Assembly: GCA_002323245.1 (NCBI GenBank)
Contig: DCPU01000018.1
Span: 62,001 to 126,000 of the forward strand
Direction of reading: 5' to 3'
DNA from: Mariprofundus sp. UBA1536
GTDB lineage: Bacteria > Pseudomonadota > Zetaproteobacteria > Mariprofundales > Mariprofundaceae
DNA length: 64,000 nucleotides
Each line of letters opens with the position of its first letter. Position 1 is the stretch's first letter. The notes beneath the pieces are model-generated. The model worked only from the letters and a program-made list of their open reading frames with translations, was not told the DNA's origin and did no database searches. This document shows, in pieces, positions 18,151 through 26,665 of this stretch. The translations under genes were made by a program, and so were the position numbers.

Positions 18151-19040
18151 GATGCTGGATGTAGCGCCTGCAAAAGCTTGCCCAGCAGGGTGAATTCTTC
18201 GCTGCGGTTGCTGCCTGTGCGCCAGCCCAAGCCAATCTCTCGATAGCTTTGTGTGGGCATGGGATGAAGCGCTAAGGGTGATGTGGCTGCCAAGGAAGCT
18301 TTGGCCATTTCAGGCACGAAGGTGATGCCAATATCGGCAGCGACCATTTGCAGCATGGTATGCAAGCTGGTGGCAGCAAAGCGGCTGACTTGCTCGGATT
18401 CACGGATATTGCAGGCGCTCAAGGCGTGTTCGCGCAGGCAATGGCCATCCTCTAGCAGCAATACGCTTTCTTTGGGCAGGTTTTCCAATTCTACCTTTCC
18501 CTTTTGCAGCCATTGGCTTTTTTTGGCGCTAGCCAACAAAAATGGGTCTTTAAATAGGGTCATCATACTTACATTTCGAAGCTGATAAGGCAGAGCAACC
18601 AAAATCAAATCCAGCTTGCCATCTTGCAGCTGGGCATGGATGTCTTCGGTTTTTCCTTCAATTAAATACAACCTGAGTTTGGGGTAGCGGCTTTGCACTT
18701 CGGCTACAAATGCAGGTAACACATACGGGGCAATGGTGGGGATCACACCCAAGGTGAGCTTACCACTCAATGGCTCGGTGTGTTGCGTGGCCATCTCCAT
18801 CAAGGCATCAAGATCGCTGATACACAATCTGGCCTGTCTGGCCACAGCTTGGCCTTCAGCGGTGATGGCTACGCATTGGTTGGAGCGATCCACAAGCTGG
18901 ACGTTGAGCGTGTTTTCCAGCTCTTTGATGGCCACGCTAAAAGCCGATTGCGAGATAAAACACGCAGCCGCCGCCTTACCAAAATGATGGCATTCATCCA
19001 AGGCGATAAAGTATTTGAGTTGTTTGACAGTGGGGTGCAT
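18141..19040 (-). CDS. oxyR: Peroxide-sensing LysR-type regulator OxyR
   Basis: A 299-residue LysR-type regulator: N-terminal winged helix-turn-helix (F-G-K-A-A-A-A-C-F-I-S-Q-S-A-F-S, about 20-35) and an effector domain from about 90. The diagnostic feature is C201-L-R-E-H-A-L-S-A-C210, a Cys-X8-Cys pair in the same place as the redox cysteines C199 and C208 of Escherichia coli OxyR, which form a disulfide with hydrogen peroxide. The ATG at 19040 is preferred because AGAGG stands six bases upstream; a GTG at 19061 would add seven residues. It converges on katG, and its promoter region is shared with divergent acsA. The family as a whole activates katG, ahpC and its own negative control. Confidence 0.93.
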   Translation of the reverse strand: MHPTVKQLKYFIALDECHHFGKAAAACFISQSAFSVAIKELENTLNVQLVDRSNQCVAITAEGQAVARQARLCISDLDALMEMATQHTEPLSGKLTLGVIPTIAPYVLPAFVAEVQSRYPKLRLYLIEGKTEDIHAQLQDGKLDLILVALPYQLRNVSMMTLFKDPFLLASAKKSQWLQKGKVELENLPKESVLLLEDGHCLREHALSACNIRESEQVSRFAATSLHTMLQMVAADIGITFVPEMAKASLAATSPLALHPMPTQSYREIGLGWRTGSNRSEEFTLLGKLLQALHPASKT

Positions 19041-19063
19041 GGCATACCTCTTTGGCTCCACTA

Positions 19064-19130
19064 TTCATAAATTCGATTGGATAGTCCAGAGCGTGCTATT
19101 TAACAATAAAATAGTACTTGTTTTATGAAT
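19064..19130. promoter_or_regulatory. Candidate OxyR-controlled region between oxyR and acsA
   Basis: The 195-base gap holds ATTCATAAA at 19064-19072 and its exact complement TTTATGAAT at 19122-19130, and between them ATAG at 19081, CTATTT at 19096-19101 and AAATAG at 19109-19114 (inverted, seven-base spacer). The ATAG/CTAT tetramers resemble OxyR half-sites but the spacing does not match the classical array exactly. ATTCATAAAATAG also occurs upstream of katG. The motif is AT-rich, so chance cannot be excluded. Confidence 0.4.
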
Positions 19131-19256
19131 ACGTATGCTCAGAAATAGTAAGGCATTGTGCGGTATGAAGCAGCGGATACACACCTTAACAAGCATGTCT
19201 TTATACACTATGCTCGCCGCCTGATTGCTTAAGTTTTCGCCCCAAAAGGAAATGTT

Positions 19257-21215
19257 ATGTCTACCCACAATATTGAATCCAGCCTGATTGAAAATCGTGT
19301 GTTTGAGCCATCGGAAGCATTTAAACAACAAGCCAATGTCAATGACCAACAATATCAGGCCATGCTCAAAAAAGCCGATGAAGATAATGTCGGTTTCTGG
19401 GTGGATTTGGCCAAAGAAAAAATTGATTGGGCCACACCCTTTACCAAAGGTTTGGATGATGCTAACCCGCCTTTTTACAAATGGTTTGCTGATGGTGAAC
19501 TGAATATTTCCTACAACTGCATTGATCGGCATTTGGCCGATAAGGGCGATAAAGTCGCGATTATTTTTGAGGCCGATGATGGCAGGGTGGAGAAATACAC
19601 TTACCAGCAATTGTTTGCCGAAGTATCCAGGCTGGCCAATGCGCTGATAGATTTGGGCTTAAAAAAAGGCGAGCGGGTGATTATTTATATGCCCATGATT
19701 CCGCAGGCTGTGTTTGCAATGCAGGCCTGCGCGCGGGTGGGTGCTGTGCATTCGGTAGTGTTTGGTGGTTTTTCGGCGGAATCCTTAAAAGATAGGATTG
19801 ATGATGCGGCGGCAACCATGGTGATTACTGCCGATGGCGGTATTCGCGGCGGAAAAAAGGTGCCGCTAAAAAACGCTGTGGATTTGGCCATTGAAAAATC
19901 CAACAAGACCGTCAAACACGTGTTGGTCTATGAGCATTCCCATGAAGCCATCACCATGTTTGATCATGATGTGTTGTGGAATGATGCGGTTGCGGGCAAA
20001 GCAGAAACGCATCAAGCTTTGGCGGTGAATGCAGAAGATCCTTTATTCTTGCTCTACACCTCTGGCTCCACGGGCAAACCCAAGGGCATTCAACACAGCT
20101 CGGGCGGTTATCTGCTCAATGCCTTGCTGACATGTGAGTGGGTGTTTGATTTAAAAGATGATGATGTGTTTTGGTGTACTGCCGATGTGGGCTGGATTAC
20201 GGGGCACACTTATGTGGCTTATGGGCCTTTGGCATTGGGTAAGACCATGTTGATGTTTGAAGGCGTGCCCACTTATCCCAATGCAGGCCGCTTCTGGCAA
20301 GTCTGCCAGGATCACAAGGTATCGGTGTTTTACACTGCGCCCACAGCTATTCGCGCTTTGATGAAATTTGGCGCGGATGTGCCCAAACAATACGACTTAT
20401 CGCGTTTGCGCTTGCTTGGCACGGTGGGTGAGCCCATCAATCCCGAAGCCTGGATGTGGTATTACAACGAAATCGGACGCGGCGAGTGCCCGGTAGTGGA
20501 TACATGGTGGCAGACTGAAACAGGGGCGCACATGATTGCGCCATTGCCCGGAGTGACTGCCTTAAAACCTGGCTCATGCACGCGGCCCATCCCCGGAATT
20601 ATCGCCAATATCGTTGATAAAGAAGGGAATGTGCTCACTGAAGGCGAGGGTGGTTATCTGGTGATTTCCAAACCTTGGCCATCGATGCTGCGTACCATTT
20701 GGGGCGATGATGAGCGCTTTGTGGATACCTACTTTGGCATGTTTAAAAACAAATATTATGTGGTGGGTGATTCGGCGCATTGGGATACCGATGGCAACTA
20801 TTGGATTATGGGCCGCATTGATGATGTGCTTAATGTCTCTGGCCATCGCTTGGGCACCATGGAAATTGAATCGGCTTTGGTATCCCATCCAGTGGTGGTG
20901 GAAGCTGCCGTGGTGGGCAGGCCGCATGATGTCAAAGGCGAAGCTGTGGTGGCGTTTTGTGTGATTCACTCTGACTTGCCAGAGAATGATGAGCGTGATG
21001 CTTTGGTGGCAGAATTGCGGGAGTGGGTGTCTAAAGAAATTGGCGCAATCGCCAAACCCGATGATATTCGCTTTGGCACCAATTTACCCAAAACACGTTC
21101 GGGTAAAATTATGCGCCGAATTTTAAGAAGTATTGCCAAAGATGAAGTGATTGCACAAGACACATCCACCCTGGAAGATCCATCTATCATTCAGCAATTT
21201 ATGAAGAAGGTGTAA
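19257..21215 (+). CDS. acsA: Acetyl-CoA synthetase
   Basis: A 652-residue AMP-forming acetate:CoA ligase, the normal length for Acs. It activates acetate through acetyl-AMP to acetyl-CoA in the cytosol. Seen: the ATP-binding P-loop Y-T-S-G-S-T-G-K-P-K-G near 267-277, the W-W-Q-T-E-T-G core motif near 421, the hinge region G-R-x-D-D-V, and the C-terminal R-S-G-K-I-M-R-R with catalytic K617, the residue acetylated in family members to switch activity off. AAGGAA at 19246-19251 precedes the ATG. It is divergent from oxyR and ends in a clear hairpin terminator. No actP or acetyltransferase gene lies beside it. Confidence 0.95.
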   Translation: MSTHNIESSLIENRVFEPSEAFKQQANVNDQQYQAMLKKADEDNVGFWVDLAKEKIDWATPFTKGLDDANPPFYKWFADGELNISYNCIDRHLADKGDKVAIIFEADDGRVEKYTYQQLFAEVSRLANALIDLGLKKGERVIIYMPMIPQAVFAMQACARVGAVHSVVFGGFSAESLKDRIDDAAATMVITADGGIRGGKKVPLKNAVDLAIEKSNKTVKHVLVYEHSHEAITMFDHDVLWNDAVAGKAETHQALAVNAEDPLFLLYTSGSTGKPKGIQHSSGGYLLNALLTCEWVFDLKDDDVFWCTADVGWITGHTYVAYGPLALGKTMLMFEGVPTYPNAGRFWQVCQDHKVSVFYTAPTAIRALMKFGADVPKQYDLSRLRLLGTVGEPINPEAWMWYYNEIGRGECPVVDTWWQTETGAHMIAPLPGVTALKPGSCTRPIPGIIANIVDKEGNVLTEGEGGYLVISKPWPSMLRTIWGDDERFVDTYFGMFKNKYYVVGDSAHWDTDGNYWIMGRIDDVLNVSGHRLGTMEIESALVSHPVVVEAAVVGRPHDVKGEAVVAFCVIHSDLPENDERDALVAELREWVSKEIGAIAKPDDIRFGTNLPKTRSGKIMRRILRSIAKDEVIAQDTSTLEDPSIIQQFMKKV

Positions 21216-21235
21216 AAGCCTGAGGGCTTCTTTTT
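21216..21235 (+). terminator. Rho-independent terminator after acsA
   Basis: AAGCC (21216-21220), loop TGAG, GGCTT (21225-21229), then CTTTTT. It starts directly after the acsA stop codon. The short stem makes it modest in strength, but the position and T-run are typical. Confidence 0.7.
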
Positions 21236-21239
21236 AGGG

Positions 21240-23006
21240 CTAACGAATCGATTGGCTTAAAAAGCGGTGTAGTTTTTCCGGGCTGATGGGCTTGTGCACA
21301 ATGGGATAACCGGAAGTGGCTGAGCGCTCCATCATTTCAAGGCTGGAATCGCCAGTGAGCAACAGGGCGGGGATTTTTTTGCCCGCTTGCTTCATCAGCA
21401 TATCCAGCACTTCAATGCCGTTGCGCTCACCTTGTAAACTAAAATCGGAAATGATGGCATCGGGCAAGCGGTTAGCCTGCTGCAAGGCATCGTTGGCAGA
21501 AGCTAAATCCCAGCAGCTTAACACTTCGCAGCCCCATTTTTTCATGAGCATGCCCATGCTCTCGCGAATCATGGCATCATCATCGATAGTCACAATTAGC
21601 TTGCCTTCCAGTGGTGTGGGTTTGGCCAATTGGGCCGTAGCTTGGGTGGTAGTGGCATCGCTGCGTTTATCAACGGAACTTAATTGAAAGAAAAAGGCTG
21701 AACCTTTACCAAGCTCAGATACCAATTTCAGCTCGCTGCCCAATAACCTTGCGATGCGGCGGCTGATGGCCAGGCCCAGGCCCATGCCTTGTTCGCGGTT
21801 GCGCTCAGCATTACCCACTTGCACAAATTCGTGGAAAATATCTTCCTGCCTAGAAGGGGCAATGCCCAATCCTGTATCGCGCACAGAAATGCGCACGCGG
21901 TTGTTCTTCATGCTGAGGGCCAACACCACTTCACCTTTTTCGGTGTATTTGATGGCATTGCTTAATAAATTATGAATCAACTCTTTGACCAATACGGGAT
22001 CAGAATTTACCCAACAATCTTGCACGGCCAAATCAAGGCGCAAATGCACTTTGGGTTTAGTCAATGCCACCAATTGTTGGCCATAAATATCCCGCAGCTT
22101 TTCACTAAGATTAAAGAGCTGGGTATTGAGCTCTACGCCGCCTGCATCCAAGCGCGCCACATCCAGCAGCTTATTGAGCATGGCATTAGCGTCATCAAGC
22201 GGCTTGGAAATTTTTGCCAGCATTTCAAGGTGGGGGGTTCCTTTGAGCTGATCGGCAAACACATCCAAATAAAAGCGCATGCCTTGCAGCGGCTGGCGCA
22301 AATCATGGCTGGCAGCAGCTAAAAACCTACTCTTATGGGCATTGGCTTCTTCGGCGATGAGGCGTGCTTCGCGCTCGGTATCTTCGGCGAGTTTTAACGA
22401 ATGGATGCTCTCTAGCGTGCCTTCAATGCCAATAGGTTTGCCCTCATCATCATGGAAAAAATGGGCGTTAAGCTCAGCCCAAACGATATGCCCATCTTTG
22501 CGTTTAAGCGCCACCCGAAAATTACTTACCACACCTTCCTTGGCCAAAATATCCAGCATGGTTTTTTGTTGCTCGGGTTGTTGGTAATAATCTGCTGATT
22601 GGCTGTGGGTGAGCTCTTGCGAGGTGTAGCCCAGAAGCTTGGTCGCTGAGGGTGTGACCATGATGATGCGCCCGGCCAAATCAGTGCGGTAAAGGGTTTC
22701 CTGCATATTATCAAAAAGGGAATGAAGCTCCTTGCTGGTTTCTTCGAGCAACTGGTTACGTTTTTGCACCATTTTCTTGAGCGAGCGCACATAAAACAGG
22801 CCAGCCAAAACCAGCATGATGTTCAATGCGATGAGCAGCGCCCATGGTGAAGTGGTTAAGCTTTCCATTAAACCCACTTGCGCTTGTTCCACAGCATCGC
22901 CTGAGGCAAAGGCAGCAGCAGCCCCAAGCCAAGTGAGTATCATGGTCAGCAAGATTCGGGTGCCTAAGGTGGTCATCAGTTGATGGGTTTTTAAAACATG
23001 TCTCAT
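21240..23006 (-). CDS. Membrane PAS hybrid histidine kinase with receiver
   Basis: A 588-residue inner-membrane sensor. Hydrophobic segments at about 13-34 and 54-73 bracket a very short periplasmic loop of about 20 residues. Then a PAS domain with PAC tail (about 94-205), HisKA with H234 in S-H-D-L-R-Q-P-L-Q, HATPase with N-L-L-S-N-A-I-K-Y, D-T-G-L-G-I and G-M-G-L-G-L (about 335-445), and a C-terminal receiver with D521 (I-S-D-F-S-L). The S-H-D-L-R-Q-P-L dimerisation motif differs from the A-H-D-F/A-H-E-F type of the other kinases here, so it is from another branch. Receiver-terminated kinases of this type usually pass phosphate to a separate phosphotransfer protein or response regulator; none is adjacent. 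The signal is unknown. Confidence 0.88.
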   Translation of the reverse strand: MRHVLKTHQLMTTLGTRILLTMILTWLGAAAAFASGDAVEQAQVGLMESLTTSPWALLIALNIMLVLAGLFYVRSLKKMVQKRNQLLEETSKELHSLFDNMQETLYRTDLAGRIIMVTPSATKLLGYTSQELTHSQSADYYQQPEQQKTMLDILAKEGVVSNFRVALKRKDGHIVWAELNAHFFHDDEGKPIGIEGTLESIHSLKLAEDTEREARLIAEEANAHKSRFLAAASHDLRQPLQGMRFYLDVFADQLKGTPHLEMLAKISKPLDDANAMLNKLLDVARLDAGGVELNTQLFNLSEKLRDIYGQQLVALTKPKVHLRLDLAVQDCWVNSDPVLVKELIHNLLSNAIKYTEKGEVVLALSMKNNRVRISVRDTGLGIAPSRQEDIFHEFVQVGNAERNREQGMGLGLAISRRIARLLGSELKLVSELGKGSAFFFQLSSVDKRSDATTTQATAQLAKPTPLEGKLIVTIDDDAMIRESMGMLMKKWGCEVLSCWDLASANDALQQANRLPDAIISDFSLQGERNGIEVLDMLMKQAGKKIPALLLTGDSSLEMMERSATSGYPIVHKPISPEKLHRFLSQSIR

Positions 23007-23113
23007 GGTGTGATGGTAGCGTATGCATTGGGAATGTCAGTTTATTTGCTGCGGCTTATCGTGCGTGCAAAAAGGGAAGATCACGCGCAGATTGTTGTTT
23101 TGCAGGAGTGCTT

Positions 23114-23563
23114 ATGGATGCAGTGATGAATCAGTTTATGGCAGAAGCTATCAAGGAAGCTGAACAAGGATTGGCCGAGGGCGGTATTCCCATTGGTTCG
23201 GTATTGGTGCTTGATGGCAAGATTGTTGGCCGAGGTCACAACCAAAGAGTGCAGCAGGGCAGCGCGGTGCTTCATGCGGAAATTGCCTGTTTGGCGCAAG
23301 CTGGTCGCCTGAGTGCTAGGGATTATCAGCACGCGACGTTGTATTCCACACTTTCTCCCTGCGATATGTGTAGCGGTGCGATTTTATTGTATGGCATACC
23401 CAAAGTGGTGGTGGGTGAAAACCAAACCTTCCAGGGTCCTGAAGCCTATGTGCGCTCGCGTGGGGTGGAGGTCACGATATTGGATAACACGGTTTGCAAA
23501 ACCTTGATGCAAAACTTTATCCGGGATTACCCAACACTATGGCAAGAAGATATTGGTGTTTAA
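23114..23563 (+). CDS. Cytosine deaminase-like nucleoside/nucleobase deaminase
   Basis: The ATG at 23114 has AGGAG at 23104-23108, five bases upstream; an upstream GTG overlaps that site. The 149-residue product has the zinc deaminase motifs H54-A-E56 and P-C83-D-M-C86, where His and the two Cys bind zinc and Glu shuttles protons. The C-terminal part, with V-V-G-E-N-Q-T-F near 101-108 and the S-R-G-V-E-V-T-I-L-D-N ending, resembles yeast-type cytosine deaminase more than TadA, so hydrolysis of cytosine to uracil or a related base is likely. It is divergent from one sensor kinase and followed by another; no pyrimidine salvage gene is adjacent. Exact substrate is uncertain. Confidence 0.85.
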   Translation: MDAVMNQFMAEAIKEAEQGLAEGGIPIGSVLVLDGKIVGRGHNQRVQQGSAVLHAEIACLAQAGRLSARDYQHATLYSTLSPCDMCSGAILLYGIPKVVVGENQTFQGPEAYVRSRGVEVTILDNTVCKTLMQNFIRDYPTLWQEDIGV

Positions 23564-23661
23564 TAGCGATTGGGTACATTTGCTGTAAACATGTTATGGT
23601 CATGACAAGTATGGAATATCGTCTCGCTGATTAGCCTGATATTCTTGCTTGGGAGCCCTTC

Positions 23662-25347
23662 GTGGTAGACGTATCAACCGCTAAACAGGATTCAATCAGG
23701 AAAAACATCAAAGACCTTCAACAATCGCAAGTCACATCCAATCAGTTGGAGTTTGATTCGCTAGCTGAACAAGATTTGATTGCGCTGGCGAATTTGGTGG
23801 CTCAGAAGGCATTCAATAAATCAGAGATGCGATACCGCAGACTTTTTGAGACAGCCCATGATGGCATTCTCATTCTTGATTTTAAATACGGAAGAATCAT
23901 CGATGCCAATCCCTTCATTCTCAAGCTGCTGGGTAGCAGTATTGAAGATGCTTTGGGTAAAGAGCTTTGGGAAATCGGCATCTTTGATGATATTGAGGCC
24001 AGTAAAGCTGCGTTTCAGGTGTTAAAGCAGGAAGGTTATCTGCGTTATGAAAACTTACCCCTACATTCGCCCGATGGCGTAATTCATGAAGTAGAGTTTA
24101 TTAGCAATTCTTACATGGATGGTGCGCAGCATGTGATTCAATGTAATATCCGTGATATCAGCGAAAGAAGAGTGGCTGAAGAGAAATTAGCCCAATCCCA
24201 AGAGATGTTTAATCAAGCCCAAAAGATGGAAGCCATTGGTGTATTGGTGGGTGGCATTGCCCATGACTTTAATAATGTGTTGGCTGGCATTACCGGCAAT
24301 ACCTATCTTGCCAAATCCGAAATAAATGAACATCCAGAGCGGCTGCAAGAAAGGCTAGAAACTATTGAAGCGCTATCGTTTCGCTCGGCTGAACTGATTA
24401 AGCAATTACTCACATTTTCTAGGCGCGATATGGTTGATATGCATCCCTTGGAGTTAACCTCGCTCATCAAAGAAGCCTTTAAATTGATTCGCTCAGGCAT
24501 TCCAGAGCATATTAACATCAATCTTGATTACCCAGAGGAGATTATCCTGGTCAACGGTGATGTGACCCAAATTCATCAAATCCTGATGAATCTGATGAAC
24601 AATGCGAAAGATGCGGTTGAACATGTGAAAGAGCCATCTATCACTGTGGCGCTGGATGTGGTTGATGTGGATGCTGCAAAGCTGGTCACACACCCATCAT
24701 GCCAAGCAGGCAAGTATGCAAGGATGCGCGTAGAAGATAACAACGGCGGCATCCCCGAGGAGCATCTTCAGCATTTGTTCGAGCCTTTTTTCACCACCAA
24801 GGCAGAAGGCAAAGGCACGGGGCTAGGCTTATCGATGGTGTTTGGTGCTGTTGAAAATCACCATGGATTTATTGAGGTTACGAGCAAAAAAGACACTGGC
24901 TCTATCTTTGAAGTTTATTTGCCGATGACACAAACCACTGTCGTGACCCAGCAAAAAGAGACAACTTCATATCATGGCAACGGCGAGTTGATTCTTATCG
25001 TGGATGATGAAAAGGCGCTTGCAGATATTACTGCGCAGTTGGTAGAAAAAATGGGCTATCATGTATTGATTGCACACGATGGCTTGGAAGCGATAGAAGT
25101 TTTTAAAGCACACCAAGCAGCAATCAGGGGCATCCTCATGGATGTGATTATGCCCAAATGCGGGGGTGTGGAGGCGGCGGATCGTATTCGCAAGCATGCG
25201 CCCGACATAGGCATCATTTTCGCCACTGGCTACGACCAACTCAAAGTCACCCATGAACACATCGTCAACCCATCCGATGCCGTGCTCACCAAACCCTATA
25301 ACGTTGAAGCGCTTGCAAAAGCTATCAGTCATATCATCGATAGTTAG
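23662..25347 (+). CDS. Cytosolic PAS hybrid histidine kinase with altered G1 box
   Basis: A 561-residue soluble kinase starting at a GTG. One PAS domain (about 56-170, F-E-T-A-H-D-G-I-L-I-L), HisKA with H201 in A-H-D-F-N-N, HATPase (about 300-422) and a receiver (about 443-558) with phospho-acceptor D494 (L-M-D-V-I-M-P). The core is strongly similar to those of the kinases at 10778-15634 and 37269-40604, sharing Q-A-Q-K-M-E-A and S-A-E-L-I-K. Unlike them, its G1 box reads D359-N-N-G-G-I: the first Gly of D-x-G-x-G is replaced by Asn361, while the F-E-P-F-F-T-T-K and G-K-G-T-G-L-G-L elements remain. ATP binding or turnover may be reduced. No partner gene is adjacent. Confidence 0.86.
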   Translation: MVDVSTAKQDSIRKNIKDLQQSQVTSNQLEFDSLAEQDLIALANLVAQKAFNKSEMRYRRLFETAHDGILILDFKYGRIIDANPFILKLLGSSIEDALGKELWEIGIFDDIEASKAAFQVLKQEGYLRYENLPLHSPDGVIHEVEFISNSYMDGAQHVIQCNIRDISERRVAEEKLAQSQEMFNQAQKMEAIGVLVGGIAHDFNNVLAGITGNTYLAKSEINEHPERLQERLETIEALSFRSAELIKQLLTFSRRDMVDMHPLELTSLIKEAFKLIRSGIPEHININLDYPEEIILVNGDVTQIHQILMNLMNNAKDAVEHVKEPSITVALDVVDVDAAKLVTHPSCQAGKYARMRVEDNNGGIPEEHLQHLFEPFFTTKAEGKGTGLGLSMVFGAVENHHGFIEVTSKKDTGSIFEVYLPMTQTTVVTQQKETTSYHGNGELILIVDDEKALADITAQLVEKMGYHVLIAHDGLEAIEVFKAHQAAIRGILMDVIMPKCGGVEAADRIRKHAPDIGIIFATGYDQLKVTHEHIVNPSDAVLTKPYNVEALAKAISHIIDS

Positions 25348-25451
25348 GTGGTTTGTCTAAAGACCGAATCGTTAAAGATGATAAGGGTAATCGTGTCGAT
25401 ATTGGTGCGCATCGAATGACTGCTGCAGGCCAGAACTTGACGGTCGAATAA
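25344..25451 (+). pseudogene. Possible C-terminal remnant of a beta-helix surface protein
   Basis: Between the kinase and the AraC gene a 35-codon frame without a good start ends at TAA 25449-25451. It translates around D-D-K-G-N-R-V-D-I-G-A-H-R-M-T-A-A-G. The D-x-G-x-x-V-D-I-G-A-x-E/R ending is characteristic of extracellular parallel beta-helix proteins of the choice-of-anchor Q type. There is no matching upstream part. It may be the leftover of a deleted gene; the match is short, so this is tentative. The rest of the gap to 25596 holds nothing I can name. Confidence 0.3.
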
Positions 25452-25596
25452 CTTTCAGAACGCAAGGATAAACTTGTCATACGAACATATTTTTTGAATC
25501 ATGTTGGCTTGACCTTTTACAAGAGTAAGCTATTTTTTTATGCGAATCTAAAGAGAATCAAGTGCGCGGGTCGCCTAGTTATATTTAACATAATTT

Positions 25597-26463
25597 CTAA
25601 ATGCTTTTTGGCGTTACTCCGAATTTACGGTTAAATTCTCTACTAAACTGTGTCGGACTTTCGTACCCGACTTGAAACGCAATAGAAGTAACTGAGAGTT
25701 TCTGCTCTCTTAATAATTGCTGCGCTTGGATAAGGCGCAGTTCTTTTTGATACTGAAGCGGACTTAATCCTGTGATTGATTTGAAATGATTATAGAAGGA
25801 AGGAAGGCTCATCCCTGAGATTTCAGCTACTTTAGGGATTGCGAGCGCTTTATTGAAGTTTTTACTTATGTAAACGGTAGCTTTCATAATTTGAAACGCG
25901 TGACTGTCTTTCGTTAATAGCTGCCTCAAAGTGGTTCCGTGATGAGCCCTGAGTAATCGAAAATATATTTCTTTTCGGATGAGAGGTGCCAATACTTCGG
26001 CATCCTGGGGCTTTCCAGACAATTCCAAATAACGTTTAAAAGCGTCTGCTAATGCATCATCTGTCTGCCCAACTGTGAGTGATTGGGCAGGTCCATCGTT
26101 GCCCTTGTTGAAATTAGTTTCGTGATATAACTGCTGTAACAGTTGCATATCAAGGTTTAAAATGACTGCTAAGTATGGTGTTTCAGCATCAATCTCGACA
26201 ACCCGTGAGGAAACCGGTGTGCTATGGCTAACAATGATTGACTGGCCTGCCCCAATACGAATTCTTTTATTATCACCAAACGTAACTTCCTTGCATCCTT
26301 GTATGATTAGGCAAATGACGGGGTCGTAAACTGTTGCTTTAATCTTGGGTGATTCTTTACTTTGCAAGAGAAAAAGTCCGGGCAATGGGGATACAAGTTG
26401 ATCATCAACATCATTTTCAGCAAGTATTTTTTTGGATATCGTTATGAGGCCTGTTAAACTCAA
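25597..26463 (-). CDS. AraC-family transcriptional regulator
   Basis: A 288-residue regulator with an N-terminal cupin-like domain of the AraC_N type (about 25-170; P-L-P-G-L-F-L-L-Q, C-L-I-I-Q-G-C-K-E near 50-58) and two C-terminal helix-turn-helix motifs (about 195-285), ending with V-G-Y-E-S-P-T-Q-F-S-R-E-F-N-R-K-F-G, the family signature. It is divergent from an SDR gene across about 200 AT-rich bases, the usual arrangement for a regulator and its single target. YqhC-like regulators of aldehyde or alcohol reductases share this architecture. The inducer is unknown. Codon use looks AT-richer than in the flanking kinase and FeoB-like genes, hinting at transfer. Confidence 0.88.
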   Translation of the reverse strand: MSLTGLITISKKILAENDVDDQLVSPLPGLFLLQSKESPKIKATVYDPVICLIIQGCKEVTFGDNKRIRIGAGQSIIVSHSTPVSSRVVEIDAETPYLAVILNLDMQLLQQLYHETNFNKGNDGPAQSLTVGQTDDALADAFKRYLELSGKPQDAEVLAPLIRKEIYFRLLRAHHGTTLRQLLTKDSHAFQIMKATVYISKNFNKALAIPKVAEISGMSLPSFYNHFKSITGLSPLQYQKELRLIQAQQLLREQKLSVTSIAFQVGYESPTQFSREFNRKFGVTPKSI

Positions 26464-26665
26464 CTCATCTCCTTTTGGATAAACTTGATCAAGCGCATAT
26501 CATATACACTTATTTATAAAATTATATAAATAGGCAATAAGAATATAGATTTTGGCAAGAACAGGAGGCAAGAACTGAGTAGGGTTTGCCCGCTAGTAAT
26601 TAAGCAGAACTGGCTGGCAATTTCACCAGCACATTTTGAAAAACTAACTCAAAGAGGAATTAACT

